A DNA stretch of 64,000 nucleotides. It comes from Marinomonas colpomeniae (lineage in GTDB: Bacteria > Pseudomonadota > Gammaproteobacteria > Pseudomonadales > Marinomonadaceae). The position numbers were made by a program, and so were the translations under genes. The notes under the pieces were generated by a model. That model was not told the DNA's origin, did not search any database, and saw only the letters and a program-made list of their open reading frames with translations. This document shows positions 25,850-34,788 of the stretch, piece by piece. Every line of letters begins with the position of its first letter. Position 1 is the stretch's first letter. The DNA lies in assembly GCF_014803385.1 (NCBI RefSeq), contig NZ_JACYFC010000004.1:1-64000 (forward strand). The letters are read 5' to 3'.

Positions 25850-26389
25850 ATGCTCTAAATTTCTCGTTCCCATGCTCCTGCGTGGGAATATTGACCCTGA
25901 CTTGGAATTCGACGATCTTGTTGAAATGTGAAAAAACCAAACCCCACCGCTCGACATTACTTTTCTACATTGCCGTTTGATCTCGCTCAAGGGCTTTGCT
26001 TTGTCTCACATTATTTCTTTACATAAGTTTATTATCGACGCAAAGGGTCGAACCCCTTTTTGCCTTCGAAACCTCCTGATCACAGAAGCACTAATCAACA
26101 AGGGCTTTGACCCTGACTCGATTTTTCATTCAGACTAATGCGACAGCCTAACATGTATGCATAGACAGTTTATTTTTCATTCAGACCATTATTTGCGCGT
26201 TTAGCCATTTTAAATAATTTATTTTTTGCGTGTTTGTACTGGCAGAAAATGAAAAGCCTTACTAAGATCAACTATTAAGAATTCACCGTATTGAGATAAT
26301 AGACGGTGCCATAGATGTTATGCATAAAAGTTTCCGAAGTTGCGGAGCGTGATGGGGGTGCTATCCGTATTTCAACTCCCTCAAAATTT
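25850..26389. other. gene-free, repeat-rich region
   Basis: About 540 bp without a supported gene; reverse-strand ORFs here are random. It contains a palindromic repeat (25867-25888), a 12-bp direct repeat TTGACCCTGACT (25891-25902 and 26107-26118) and a 15-bp direct repeat ATTTTTCATTCAGAC (26121-26135 and 26172-26186). Confidence 0.5.
25867..25888. repeat. small interspersed palindrome
   Basis: TTCCCATGC, loop TCCT, GCGTGGGAA: a 9-bp stem with one wobble pair. It resembles the TTCCCACGC...GCGTGGGAA palindromes scattered between genes in many proteobacteria. Confidence 0.5.
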
Positions 26390-26399
26390 GGAGGAATCT

Positions 26400-26711
26400 A
26401 TGAGTGTTGAAACATTTAGTACTGAAGGTCTAAGCGCAGATAGTTTGAAGGATGATATTGTTTTAAAAGCTTTAGATGCTGCGCAAAAAGTTCTAGAGGA
26501 TGCCGGTCTCGGAGACGAGTTTTATGCGGCATCGTTGGAGATCAGCGAAATTCCTGGCGATGTCAAGGCGGAAGCCGCTGCTGCTGGCTGTGGTTATAGA
26601 CGAGTTTGTGACGGGTCTAGACGAGTGTGCGATTGGTACACCGATGCTCAAGGCAATCGCTGGAGAAGGTGTTATTCAGTTCCAGTATGTAGAATGGTTC
26701 CAAACTGCTAG
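26400..26711 (+). CDS. small Cys/Arg-rich peptide with acidic leader (RiPP- or bacteriocin-like)
   Basis: A 103-residue product. ATG 26400 is chosen because a perfect GGAGG lies five bases upstream; the frame is open 60 bp further 5' without support. Residues 1-62 are acidic and helical-looking and end in EIPGDVKAEAAAAG. Residues 63-103 form a core with six cysteines (64, 70, 77, 91, 97, 103), eight arginines and three aromatic residues near WYTDAQGNRW, including the repeat RRVCD-GS-RRVCD. An acidic leader joined to a cationic Cys-rich core at a small-residue junction is typical of bacteriocin and RiPP precursors, but no modification enzyme or ABC exporter is nearby and no Pfam family was recognised. 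It could instead be a disulfide-stabilised cytoplasmic or secreted peptide. Confidence 0.65.
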   Translation: MSVETFSTEGLSADSLKDDIVLKALDAAQKVLEDAGLGDEFYAASLEISEIPGDVKAEAAAAGCGYRRVCDGSRRVCDWYTDAQGNRWRRCYSVPVCRMVPNC

Positions 26712-26734
26712 CGAGAGTGCATAACAAAACAATA

Positions 26735-26759
26735 CAGCCGACCGCTAACGCGTCGGCTG
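26735..26759 (+). terminator. hairpin after the Cys-rich peptide gene
   Basis: Perfect 8-bp stem CAGCCGAC/GTCGGCTG with loop CGCTAACGC, 24 bp after the stop codon. No T-run follows, so it may protect the 3' end rather than terminate by itself. Confidence 0.5.
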
Positions 26760-26770
26760 ATTGTGGCGTT

Positions 26771-26916
26771 GAGGCTGTAGAATTACTCTTTTTTAAGAAA
26801 AGTAGCCTGTTTTATGGGAGTGAAATGTATTACCTAATGCCTTAAAACCTCTTAGAATTGATCTCAGGGACTCGTTTTTTAGCTGAATTTAGCTGTTCGA
26901 GTAATTCTACAGCCTC
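26771..26916. mobile_element. MITE-like element with 18-bp inverted ends
   Basis: GAGGCTGTAGAATTACTC (26771-26788) and its exact reverse complement (26899-26916) bound a 146-bp A+T-rich segment with no ORF. Both sides are flanked by GTT, compatible with a 3-bp target duplication. This is the structure of a non-autonomous insertion element; no transposase is in the window. Confidence 0.7.
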
Positions 26917-26935
26917 GTTATGTTTTTAGGACACT

Positions 26936-27256
26936 ATGGAAGCACATAAATATATTTTACAATACTTAATTGATAATCCGGACATAAAATCCATCAATGA
27001 AACTTCTGATATCGATGTGACGATTCTTAAGGATTTGATTCAATCAGGTTTAGTTAACGGAGCTAATGCTTGTTCAGATGATGGCTATTGCTTTCTTGAA
27101 CCAAGAATTAGTCTTAGCGGTCGTGAATGGCTGGCATCATTTGATTCTCAAGTTAATTCCACTAAATCTACAGAGGATATAGTGGAATTAAAGCCAAACT
27201 TTTTTGGGTTAGGTGTAAACCTGAATGCGTTATTTCGTTGCTTTAGGCGCAAATAA
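26936..27256 (+). CDS. small winged-helix-like protein (YjcQ/DUF2513-like)
   Basis: A 106-residue protein. Its order of helices followed by ILKDLIQSGLVNGANA, a short hairpin and PRISLSGREWLASF resembles small winged-helix proteins of the YjcQ/DUF2513 type, in which the last strand reads like I-T-x-x-G-x-x-Y/F-L. The C-terminal 30 residues are polar and end with a basic FRCFRRK. AGGA precedes the ATG. It starts 20 bp after the MITE-like element and is followed by a terminator. Function unknown; relation to the upstream peptide gene is only positional. Confidence 0.6.
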   Translation: MEAHKYILQYLIDNPDIKSINETSDIDVTILKDLIQSGLVNGANACSDDGYCFLEPRISLSGREWLASFDSQVNSTKSTEDIVELKPNFFGLGVNLNALFRCFRRK

Positions 27257-27284
27257 AAAAATAACAATAAATTAAACAAGGACA

Positions 27285-27304
27285 AAAAACAGTTTGCTGT
27301 TTTT
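27285..27304 (+). terminator. terminator after winged-helix-like gene
   Basis: AAAAACAG, loop TTTG, CTGTTTTT; 8-bp stem with the T-run as its 3' arm. Confidence 0.65.
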
Positions 27305-27354
27305 CATTCCTCAAACATTATAGCCAACTATAATTTTCCGCTTATGTAAGCATT

Positions 27355-27390
27355 AAAAAGGCGATCTTAGATATCTAAGGTCGCCTTTTT
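27355..27390. terminator. bidirectional terminator
   Basis: A 36-bp near-perfect palindrome running from AAAAAGGCGA to TCGCCTTTTT with one G-T pair. It can end transcription of the plus-strand gene upstream and of the minus-strand aldehyde dehydrogenase operon. Confidence 0.85.
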
Positions 27391-27427
27391 AATATTTTAG
27401 AGCGATGCACCAAACTTGAAACTCGAT

Positions 27428-28849
27428 TTAACAAATAATCGCTTTGATTTCTATGTATTCTTGTAGGGATTCTTCTCCCCATTCACGGCCATTACCAGAC
27501 TGTTTCACACCGCCGAAAGGGGCGTGCATAGAGAAGTAAGCGCCTTGGATGTAGCATTGGCCCGCTTCTAGACGTGCGGCAATAGGTAGGGCGGCGGCTT
27601 TGTCTTTAGCGTAGACGCCAGAGGATAATCCATATTGGCTGTCGTTGGCGATTTCAATCGCTTCTTCTATGTCGTCGTATTCCATAATGCATAACACGGG
27701 CCCGAAGATTTCCTCTTGGCCAATGCGCATGTGTTTAGTGACTTTGGTGAAGATGGTTGGTTTGATGTAATAACCTTTGCTTACGTTCGTAGGTCGCTCA
27801 ATGCCACCCACTAGTAATTCAGCGCCTTCTCTTATACCAAGCTGAATATAGTCTTTTACAATCTGGTATTGATTTTCAGAAGCGAGTGGCCCCATGGTGG
27901 CATCGGCTTGGTAAGGGTCTGCGACCACTTGTTCCAATGCTGCTTCTTTAGCGCTTTTGATCACTTCTTGATAACGGCTTGTAGGGACTAGCATGCGTGT
28001 TAGGGCGTTACAGGTTTGGCCTGTGTTCGCCATCACATCTTCTACCCCATAACGAACCGCTGCATCGATGTCGGCGTCTTCGGTGATGATGTAGGCAGAT
28101 TTTCCACCCAGTTCTTGGCACACGCGTTTCACGCTGGATGCGGCGTTTTTCGCTACTTCAATGCCAGCACGGGTGGAACCAGTGAAAGAGATCATATTGA
28201 TTTTTGGGTGCTGTGCCATGATTGGACCAATTTCGAATCCATAACCAAAAACAAGGTTGAACACGCCAGCAGGTAAACCTACTTTATAACAAATTTCCGC
28301 CATAATGAGATCGGCCAGTGGGGTTTGTTCGGCTGGTTTTTCTATCACGGTGCAGCCTGCGGCTAATGCTGGAGCAAGCTTGCCAACAAGCTGGTGAAGA
28401 GGGTAGTTCCAAGGATTAATCAGCGCGCACACCCCAATAGGTTGTTTGGTCAGGAGAATGTTTTCTCTTTCTTCTATTTTATCCATGGTCTTGATGGCAA
28501 GCTCGCCATAATAACGCATAGCGTCAATGGCGCAGTCTAAATGGTAGGCACCAACTAGATGAGCAGGGCAACCCATGCTGACAACGTGCGCTTCGACCAA
28601 GTCGTCATAGCGAACTAGCATTTCATCGGCGATGGCGTTTAGGTATTTGGCTCGTTCTGAAACGGGTGTGTTTGACCAAGCTGGAAAGGCTTTATTTGCG
28701 GCATCAACTGCAAGTTCAACATCTGCCGTTGTCGCCATTGTAACGTGTGCAACGCTATCTTGTGTTGCTGGATTAATGAGTGAGAATTTATTTTGGCCTT
28801 GGAGTGGATGCCAATTACCATCAATGTAGGCGTGATCAAGCTGTTTCAT
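27428..28849 (-). CDS. NAD(P)-dependent aldehyde dehydrogenase
   Basis: A 473-residue ALDH-superfamily enzyme. Active-site elements are present: Asn148 in NPWNYP, Lys171 in VIEKPAEQTP, the FTGSTRAG turn, Glu246 in QELGGKS and the nucleophile Cys280 in NTGQTCNA. It resembles betaine-aldehyde/general ALDHs. AGGAGA precedes the ATG. Last gene of the minus-strand cluster; 166 bp separate it from the GMC oxidoreductase gene, whose product would supply an aldehyde. Confidence 0.9.
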   Translation of the reverse strand: MKQLDHAYIDGNWHPLQGQNKFSLINPATQDSVAHVTMATTADVELAVDAANKAFPAWSNTPVSERAKYLNAIADEMLVRYDDLVEAHVVSMGCPAHLVGAYHLDCAIDAMRYYGELAIKTMDKIEERENILLTKQPIGVCALINPWNYPLHQLVGKLAPALAAGCTVIEKPAEQTPLADLIMAEICYKVGLPAGVFNLVFGYGFEIGPIMAQHPKINMISFTGSTRAGIEVAKNAASSVKRVCQELGGKSAYIITEDADIDAAVRYGVEDVMANTGQTCNALTRMLVPTSRYQEVIKSAKEAALEQVVADPYQADATMGPLASENQYQIVKDYIQLGIREGAELLVGGIERPTNVSKGYYIKPTIFTKVTKHMRIGQEEIFGPVLCIMEYDDIEEAIEIANDSQYGLSSGVYAKDKAAALPIAARLEAGQCYIQGAYFSMHAPFGGVKQSGNGREWGEESLQEYIEIKAIIC

Positions 28850-29015
28850 AACAGAGTTCTCCTTATTGGGAGTAAGACATTAATTAAAGTTAAGTTAGTG
28901 TTTTGCTAAAGGTGCAACAATTGATTTTTTTCTGCGGTATCGGTAAGAAAAATTAACCGTTATTAGTAAGGGTGTAGAATGAGAAGTATCAATTTGAAGC
29001 CCATTGATGAAATGC

Positions 29016-30632
29016 TTAAGTGTGGTCATGTAACACCATGTCGGCGCCTTTTTCGGCGACCATCATGACTGGCGCATTAATATTACCCGAGGTAATGTTA
29101 GGGAAAATAGACGCATCGATGACTCTTAACCCTTTTATGCCGTGGACTTTTAACTCATGGTTTACAACATGTAAATTGGAGTCTGGCCCCATGGCGCAGG
29201 TGCCACATAAATGATAAATAGAACCACTGTTTTCACGGCAGTATTTCATTATAGAGTCATCGTTATTTACCGTATCACCAGGGGTCACTTCTTCAACGGT
29301 GATTTTTTGTAAGGCGGCGGTCTTAATAAATTGACGAATTAATTTGCAGCCTTGAAGCATTTCTTGTTGATCTTTTTCGGTAGACAGATAATTTGGTTGA
29401 ATCACTGGCGCATCGCTTGGCATGGCCGACGCTATTTTAACTGAGCCTTTACTGGTTGGACGACAGGCATTAAAGGCCATTAAAAAACCAGAATAAGGCT
29501 CGGGTTTTAAACTGGCATTTGGGTCATTGGGGATTTTATAAGACATGGGGTTAAAGTAGAGCTGAATGTTTTCCTGCTCTTCTTGCTCGCTGCCTTTAAA
29601 GAACCCACCAGCTTGATTCACACTGAGGGAAAGCGGCCCTTTACGGTATAAAGCGTATTGAATGCCGGCTTTAACTTGGCCGATTAAGGAGCGAAAGTCG
29701 TCATTGAGAGTTTTAATATTCGATTTGAAGTAATAACTGACACAATGGTGATCTTGTAAATTTTCACCCACCGCAGGTAAGGCGTTGACGAGCTTGATGC
29801 CATGTTGTTTGAGTAACTCTGGCTCACCAATGCCAGAGAGTTGCAGCAGCTTAGGAGAGTCAACCGCACCCGCACAAAGTAGCACTTCCTTTGTTGCGTG
29901 GAACTGAGTGATAGTGCCATGTATATTGGCTTCGACACCCATCGCGTTATGGTTGTCATCGATCAAAACCTTTTCTACTTGAACAACGGTTTTGACGGTT
30001 AGGTTGTGTCGGCTGCGTGCGGGTTTTAAATAAGCGGCGTTGCTTGAGGCGCGAACACCGTTGCGAATGTTCGCTTCATAAATGCCGGCACCCGCAAACT
30101 CTTTACCATTAAAGCCATCATTGATGGGGAGGTTTAATTCTGTTGCTGCATTTAAAAAATGATTACAAATAGGGTGTGCACCCTGTTTCATTTGTGTGAT
30201 ACCAATTAACCCTTTGCTGGAATGGTATTCCGTGTCGCCTTTTGGGTGTGACTCTAATTTTTTAAAATAGGGTAATACCTCTTTATAGCCCCAACTTGGG
30301 TTGCCTGCGGCTTCCCAATCGTCAAAATCAACAGGGTTTCCGCGGACATAAATCATCGCATTGATGGAACCTGAACCGCCTACTACTTTACCTCTTGGTG
30401 CATACAGAGAGCGACCGTTCATACCCGGTTCGGGTTGCGTGTAATACATGTAATTGTAAGTAGGATTGTAGTAAGTCTTTGCAAACCCCACTGGCAGTTT
30501 TATCCAAGGCGATCGATCTTCTGGCCCCGCCTCTAATAATAAGACAGAAAACTGCCCTGATTCACTAAGGCGATTTGCCAGAATACAGCCAGCTGATCCT
30601 GCTCCAACAATAATAAAATCGTACTTATTCAT
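29016..30632 (-). CDS. GMC-family FAD-dependent alcohol dehydrogenase/oxidase
   Basis: A 538-residue flavoprotein of the glucose-methanol-choline family, close in length and motifs to choline dehydrogenase. It starts with the FAD site [19 protein letters not shown], has [39 protein letters not shown], and the active-site His in [10 protein letters not shown] with Asn in [11 protein letters not shown]. It probably oxidises a primary alcohol or polyol to the aldehyde used by the neighbouring aldehyde dehydrogenases. Choline is possible, but the companion enolase-superfamily gene points to another substrate. Confidence 0.9.
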   Translation of the reverse strand: MNKYDFIIVGAGSAGCILANRLSESGQFSVLLLEAGPEDRSPWIKLPVGFAKTYYNPTYNYMYYTQPEPGMNGRSLYAPRGKVVGGSGSINAMIYVRGNPVDFDDWEAAGNPSWGYKEVLPYFKKLESHPKGDTEYHSSKGLIGITQMKQGAHPICNHFLNAATELNLPINDGFNGKEFAGAGIYEANIRNGVRASSNAAYLKPARSRHNLTVKTVVQVEKVLIDDNHNAMGVEANIHGTITQFHATKEVLLCAGAVDSPKLLQLSGIGEPELLKQHGIKLVNALPAVGENLQDHHCVSYYFKSNIKTLNDDFRSLIGQVKAGIQYALYRKGPLSLSVNQAGGFFKGSEQEEQENIQLYFNPMSYKIPNDPNASLKPEPYSGFLMAFNACRPTSKGSVKIASAMPSDAPVIQPNYLSTEKDQQEMLQGCKLIRQFIKTAALQKITVEEVTPGDTVNNDDSIMKYCRENSGSIYHLCGTCAMGPDSNLHVVNHELKVHGIKGLRVIDASIFPNITSGNINAPVMMVAEKGADMVLHDHT

Positions 30633-30701
30633 CTAAATGATTACTCGCCTTTAAACTATGAATAGATCGCACACTATCAAGGGCTTTCTGTGGTATTGAC
30701 G

Positions 30702-31919
30702 TTAATACGTGCCAGCGCTTTGCTTTTTAGTATCGTAAGGTTTTGGGTCCATCTGCAAATGCAGACGTTTGCCTTTGTAAGGTGAGTTGGCTTTCACCAC
30801 GTCCATATTCAATTCAATACCTAAGCCCGGCTTGTCAGAAGGAATGATACAACCATCGTGCCATTCGATTTTCTCTTGCAGTACTTCCGCATGGAAGCCA
30901 TCCCAAGTACCGATGCTTTCTTGAATCAAAAAGTTAGGGGTAGCCGTTGCCAATTGAATACTGGCAGCGGCACCAACAGGGCCGTTATACAAATGTGGGG
31001 CGATTTGCACATAATGGGCTTCTGCCATGCCTGCGATTTTTTTAGCTTCTAAAATACCGCCCACACGACCGAGGTTCATTTGCAAAATCGCTGCGCCATC
31101 GTTCATCAACACATCGTGGAATTCGTATTTACTGGTGAGGCGTTCCCCAGTAGCGACTGGGATACTGGTTTGGCGAGCAACCTTGCCCATGGCTTTGTTG
31201 TTACCAGGTGGGACGGGCTCTTCAAACCATAATGGATCGTAAGGTTCGAGTTGTTTAGCAAGACGGATCGCGCCTGCTGGTGTCATTTGCCCGTGAGTGC
31301 CAAACAATAAATCACAGTTGGTGCCGACGGCATTGCGTATTTCACGACAAAATGCGACGCTTTTTTCAATGTCTTTGAGTGATAGCTGATGACCAGAGTA
31401 AGCCGTATAAGGGCCAGCAGGATCAAATTTCAGCGCGGTAAACCCCATTTCCATGTTTTTCACTGCGCATTTCACGGCGAGATCAAGATTGTCATAATCG
31501 TAATCACCGTTTTCGTCTTCTGGATACAAATAGGTGTAGGTACGAAGTTTGTCGTTTACCTTGCCACCAATTAATTCATACACAGGTTTGCCAGCGGCTT
31601 TGCCTATGATGTCCCAACAGGCCATTTCCAAACCACTGATAATGCCCATCATGGTTAGGTCTGGTCTTTGTGTGAAACCACTGGAATAGGCTTCGCGGAA
31701 GAAGCGTTCAATGTGATGAGGATCATGACCTTCTAAATACGTGGTAAATACATCGTCAATGGCGGAAGCCATCACATTAGGATGGAAGGTCGCAGCGTAG
31801 ACTTCACCGACACCTTCGATACCGCATTGCGTTCGTAGTTGCACAAAGATCCAATACATACCACCAACATGAGGCGGCGGTGTGGCAACAACGTGTGTCT
31901 CACAAGAAATGATTTTCAT
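30702..31919 (-). CDS. enolase-superfamily sugar-acid dehydratase/cycloisomerase-like enzyme
   Basis: A 405-residue mandelate racemase/muconate lactonising family protein. The N-terminal capping domain is followed by a barrel with metal ligands at about Asp203 (DLLFGTHGQ), Glu233 (WFEEPVPP) and Glu259 (TGERLT), and a catalytic His309 in APHLYNGPVG. LKFDPAGPY resembles the second-strand base region of galactonate/mannonate dehydratase-like members. It probably dehydrates or isomerises an acid sugar made by the neighbouring aldehyde dehydrogenase. The exact substrate is not predictable. It lies 34 bp after the upstream ALDH gene. Confidence 0.88.
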   Translation of the reverse strand: MKIISCETHVVATPPPHVGGMYWIFVQLRTQCGIEGVGEVYAATFHPNVMASAIDDVFTTYLEGHDPHHIERFFREAYSSGFTQRPDLTMMGIISGLEMACWDIIGKAAGKPVYELIGGKVNDKLRTYTYLYPEDENGDYDYDNLDLAVKCAVKNMEMGFTALKFDPAGPYTAYSGHQLSLKDIEKSVAFCREIRNAVGTNCDLLFGTHGQMTPAGAIRLAKQLEPYDPLWFEEPVPPGNNKAMGKVARQTSIPVATGERLTSKYEFHDVLMNDGAAILQMNLGRVGGILEAKKIAGMAEAHYVQIAPHLYNGPVGAAASIQLATATPNFLIQESIGTWDGFHAEVLQEKIEWHDGCIIPSDKPGLGIELNMDVVKANSPYKGKRLHLQMDPKPYDTKKQSAGTY

Positions 31920-31953
31920 GGGAATCCTCTAAGTCTGTGTTAGTAGTTCAGTG

Positions 31954-33378
31954 TTAGTAGTTCAGAACTACAAGGCGAGTTTGGGTAAATTCCAACATAC
32001 CGTGTTTGCCATCGTCGCCACCTAACCCAGAACGTTTCCAGCCTGCGTGGTAGCCTTGATAAGGATCAGACGGTGTGCGGTTGATGTAAATTTCCCCCGC
32101 TTCTATGTTGTTCGCTACTTTCATTGCTGTACGGTAATTTTCGGTATAGATAACCGATGCCAAACCGAACTGGTGATCATTGGCCAATTCCAAGGCTTCA
32201 TCAATGGTGCTGTAAGTTAAAACCGGTAACACAGGACCGAAAATTTCTTCTTGTACGATTTCCATGTCTTGACGGCAATTTGTAAGCAAGGTCGGCGGGT
32301 AAAAATGCCCTTCGCCTTCAGGAATATAGCCACCAATTTCCAATTGAGCTCCGTCGTCAATCGCGCGCGCAACCATCTGATGAATGTTGATGCGAGCGGC
32401 TTTATTGACCAAAGGCCCCATTAGCGTTGGGCTGTTTTTACGATTGCCAAACTCTCTTGCGGTGAATTCGGCTTTTAATAGGGTGATGAATTCGTCATAG
32501 ATGGATTCGTGAACATAAAGTCGTTCTACTGCGGTACAAAGCTGACCACAGTGAGTGGTTTTAGACGCGACGATTTCTTTGGCGGCTTTCGCTAGATCGG
32601 CATCTGCTTCGACAATCGCTGGCGTTTTACCGCCAAGCTCAAGGGACACTTTGGCAATGTTTACTTGTGAGTATTCCAGCGCTTTACGACCTGCACCAAC
32701 GCTACCCGTTAACGTAATCATGCCGACTTTTGGGTGAGTACAAACAATTTCAGCTGTTGCATGGGACATGGTTAAGATGTTGATCACACCTTCTGGGAAA
32801 CCCGCAAGCTGAACCGCTTTGGCAATTTCGAAGGCAGAAGACGGCGTATTGTTACTCGGTCGCACAATGACACTGTTGCCTGTGATAAGGGCCGGTGCGA
32901 TCTTACGAAGCAAGGTGTAAACAGGGAAATTAAACGGGATTAGGCAAGCAACAACGCCAATAGGCTCACGCTGTAATAACAAGTTTTCTGATGGTGTATC
33001 GCTTGGAATGATTTCGCCTTCAATGCGGCGCGCCCACTCAGCGTGATAGCGAGTGATGTCTCCCGCATAAATGGCTTCATTGGTGGCGTCTTCTAGACTT
33101 TTACCTGACTCTTCGGCCAACGCTTTACCAATAGCAGGGCTAAGCGTCACCAAGGCATCTGCCAGTTTATGCAAATACTGACCACGTTCTACGCTCGTCA
33201 GTTTTCGCCATTTTTTTTGAGCAATACTAGCGGCATCGATGGCGGACAGCGCATCCGCTTCAGTAGCGGCTTGAGCGTTCGCAACGAGTTTTTCATTCGC
33301 TGGGTTGTAAACAGGAATCAGCTCTGCTTGATCAGAATGAATGAATTGATTTTTGATAAAGTTTGTATCGTTTCTCAT
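31954..33378 (-). CDS. aldehyde dehydrogenase (AldA/lactaldehyde dehydrogenase-like)
   Basis: A 474-residue ALDH with Asn150 (IPFNFP), Glu247 (LELGGKT) and nucleophile Cys281 (HCGQLCTA). The usual Lys of the KPSE cofactor loop is Arg173 (IVRPSNNTP). The overall pattern is nearest to glycolaldehyde/lactaldehyde dehydrogenase AldA. ATG 33378 is preferred because GGGG lies upstream; the frame extends four codons further. First gene of the four-gene cluster, divergent from an IclR regulator. Confidence 0.88.
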   Translation of the reverse strand: MRNDTNFIKNQFIHSDQAELIPVYNPANEKLVANAQAATEADALSAIDAASIAQKKWRKLTSVERGQYLHKLADALVTLSPAIGKALAEESGKSLEDATNEAIYAGDITRYHAEWARRIEGEIIPSDTPSENLLLQREPIGVVACLIPFNFPVYTLLRKIAPALITGNSVIVRPSNNTPSSAFEIAKAVQLAGFPEGVINILTMSHATAEIVCTHPKVGMITLTGSVGAGRKALEYSQVNIAKVSLELGGKTPAIVEADADLAKAAKEIVASKTTHCGQLCTAVERLYVHESIYDEFITLLKAEFTAREFGNRKNSPTLMGPLVNKAARINIHQMVARAIDDGAQLEIGGYIPEGEGHFYPPTLLTNCRQDMEIVQEEIFGPVLPVLTYSTIDEALELANDHQFGLASVIYTENYRTAMKVANNIEAGEIYINRTPSDPYQGYHAGWKRSGLGGDDGKHGMLEFTQTRLVVLNY

Positions 33379-33699
33379 GCGGCACCCCAAATGTATTTGT
33401 ATGGATAGTAAGGAGCATAGATCAGGTGAGTCAAATTTATTTCTATAGGCGAAATATTATTTTTATATATGGAATTTATACTGTAAGATTATGATTATTA
33501 ATGGCTTTATTAAATGATTTAATTTGTGATGATGAAAGAAAACGGTTCCTGTTGCTAATCTAGATCTGACTTATGATTTTTTTATTGGTTAGTGCCATCT
33601 CCAAACGAAATAAATGGCTATTTTTTTATGGTTTTTTAAAGAAGCTATTTTCCTACTCTTTATAATCTTTGTTTTTCTATATATGGAAATTTTGTAGCG
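33379..33699. promoter_or_regulatory. divergent control region with repeated IclR-type boxes
   Basis: A+T-rich region between the dehydrogenase cluster and the iclR-type gene. It holds three similar sites: ATTTC-N7-GAAAT at 33439-33455, TATATATGGAA at 33464-33474 and TTTC-N8-GAAA with the same TATATATGGAA at 33674-33689. Their symmetry and positions near both starts suit operators for the IclR protein. Confidence 0.5.
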
Positions 33700-34464
33700 A
33701 TGAGTATTGAAAGGAATAAAACGCAAGCCCCTGCGGTTGACCATGCCGTTGCTATCATTAATTTGATTGCCGCATCTTCTTTTCCATTAACCTTGTCTGA
33801 GATTTGCAAACAAACCAATATCCCTGCGGCCAGTGCGCATCGAGTGATTAACTCCTTAGTTCAGCACCAAATGGTGTCTTTGGATCCACGTCGGAAACGT
33901 TCTTACAGTGTGGGTTCTCGTATATTTGAAGTGGCTTCCACCGTTTTTAGTAAGCAAAGTTTGATTCCTTTTTTCTACCCGATCGCTGAAATTCTAAAAA
34001 ATGAAATTCATTTATCGATTTTGTTAAGCGTACCAGTAGGGAATCAAATGGTGGTGGTTTCTAAAGTAGAGCCTTTATTGGGTAACGCTTTTGATATTTA
34101 CATCGGACAAACGATACGCATGCACGAATCGGCTTCTGGGAAGGCGCTGTTATCCATGCAAACGGATGAGTTTAGACAGAATTATTTTTCGCTCGATTCG
34201 GTGACAAATACACTGTCGAAAAGTGATAAAAAAGAAACGCTGAGTGAATTGGATCGGGCGGCTTTGTTGGGTTATTCCGTCAATTACGGTGAGTTTGATG
34301 GGCGCATCAGTACTATGGCTGCGCCAGTGATGAATTTACGCAATGAACCTGTGGCAGCGATTAGCATCGTGATAAAAAGTAAGGTGTTTGACCCTGCAGA
34401 CGCACGCCAATATTCCAAAAACTTAGTGCAAGCGGCTCGACAATTATCATCAAGAATCATTTAA
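33700..34464 (+). CDS. IclR-family regulator of the dehydrogenase cluster
   Basis: A 254-residue IclR protein: a winged helix (AVAIINLIAASSFPLTLSEICKQTNIPAASAHRVINSLVQ) and an effector domain with GQTIRMHESASGKALL and a C-terminal VAAISIVI. Length is normal. It is read away from the ALDH/enolase/GMC cluster, the usual layout for a local catabolic regulator, probably sensing a pathway intermediate. Confidence 0.88.
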   Translation: MSIERNKTQAPAVDHAVAIINLIAASSFPLTLSEICKQTNIPAASAHRVINSLVQHQMVSLDPRRKRSYSVGSRIFEVASTVFSKQSLIPFFYPIAEILKNEIHLSILLSVPVGNQMVVVSKVEPLLGNAFDIYIGQTIRMHESASGKALLSMQTDEFRQNYFSLDSVTNTLSKSDKKETLSELDRAALLGYSVNYGEFDGRISTMAAPVMNLRNEPVAAISIVIKSKVFDPADARQYSKNLVQAARQLSSRII

Positions 34465-34788
34465 GGCTGGTTAGGACTTTTTATATGATGTTCTATTCAC
34501 CATTATTAGTATAATAAAGCTTGAAAGAATTCACGAAAGAGTAATCTAAGGCTTATTAAGAGTGTTTATTATTTGAAATAAACTAAAACTAGTTTATTAG
34601 TTTTCCATTCTCAACTAGACCTTTTACTAAATAAAACTCTTGTCTTGTTTAGAAAAATACAAAATGTATTTTAAATACTGTGTGAGTTAGGTATTTATGC
34701 TGATAACGCTATGACGTGCTATTCTATAATCAAATGTATAATTTATTTAGGTATATAAAATATCTAATAAAAATAGTCTGGCTTATTT
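34465..34788 (+). other. A+T-rich gap upstream of the FadL-type porin gene
   Basis: No ORF. Probably carries the promoter and leader of the porin gene; no definite motif was identified. Confidence 0.35.

Noticed and set aside
25676-25990. 104-residue reverse-strand ORF
   Set aside because: It overlaps the end of the dehydrogenase gene, its terminator and a palindromic repeat, and its composition is not protein-like.
26340-26399. 20-residue N-terminal extension of the Cys-rich peptide
   Set aside because: The ribosome site GGAGG at 26390-26394 points to ATG 26400 and the upstream residues have no supporting signal.
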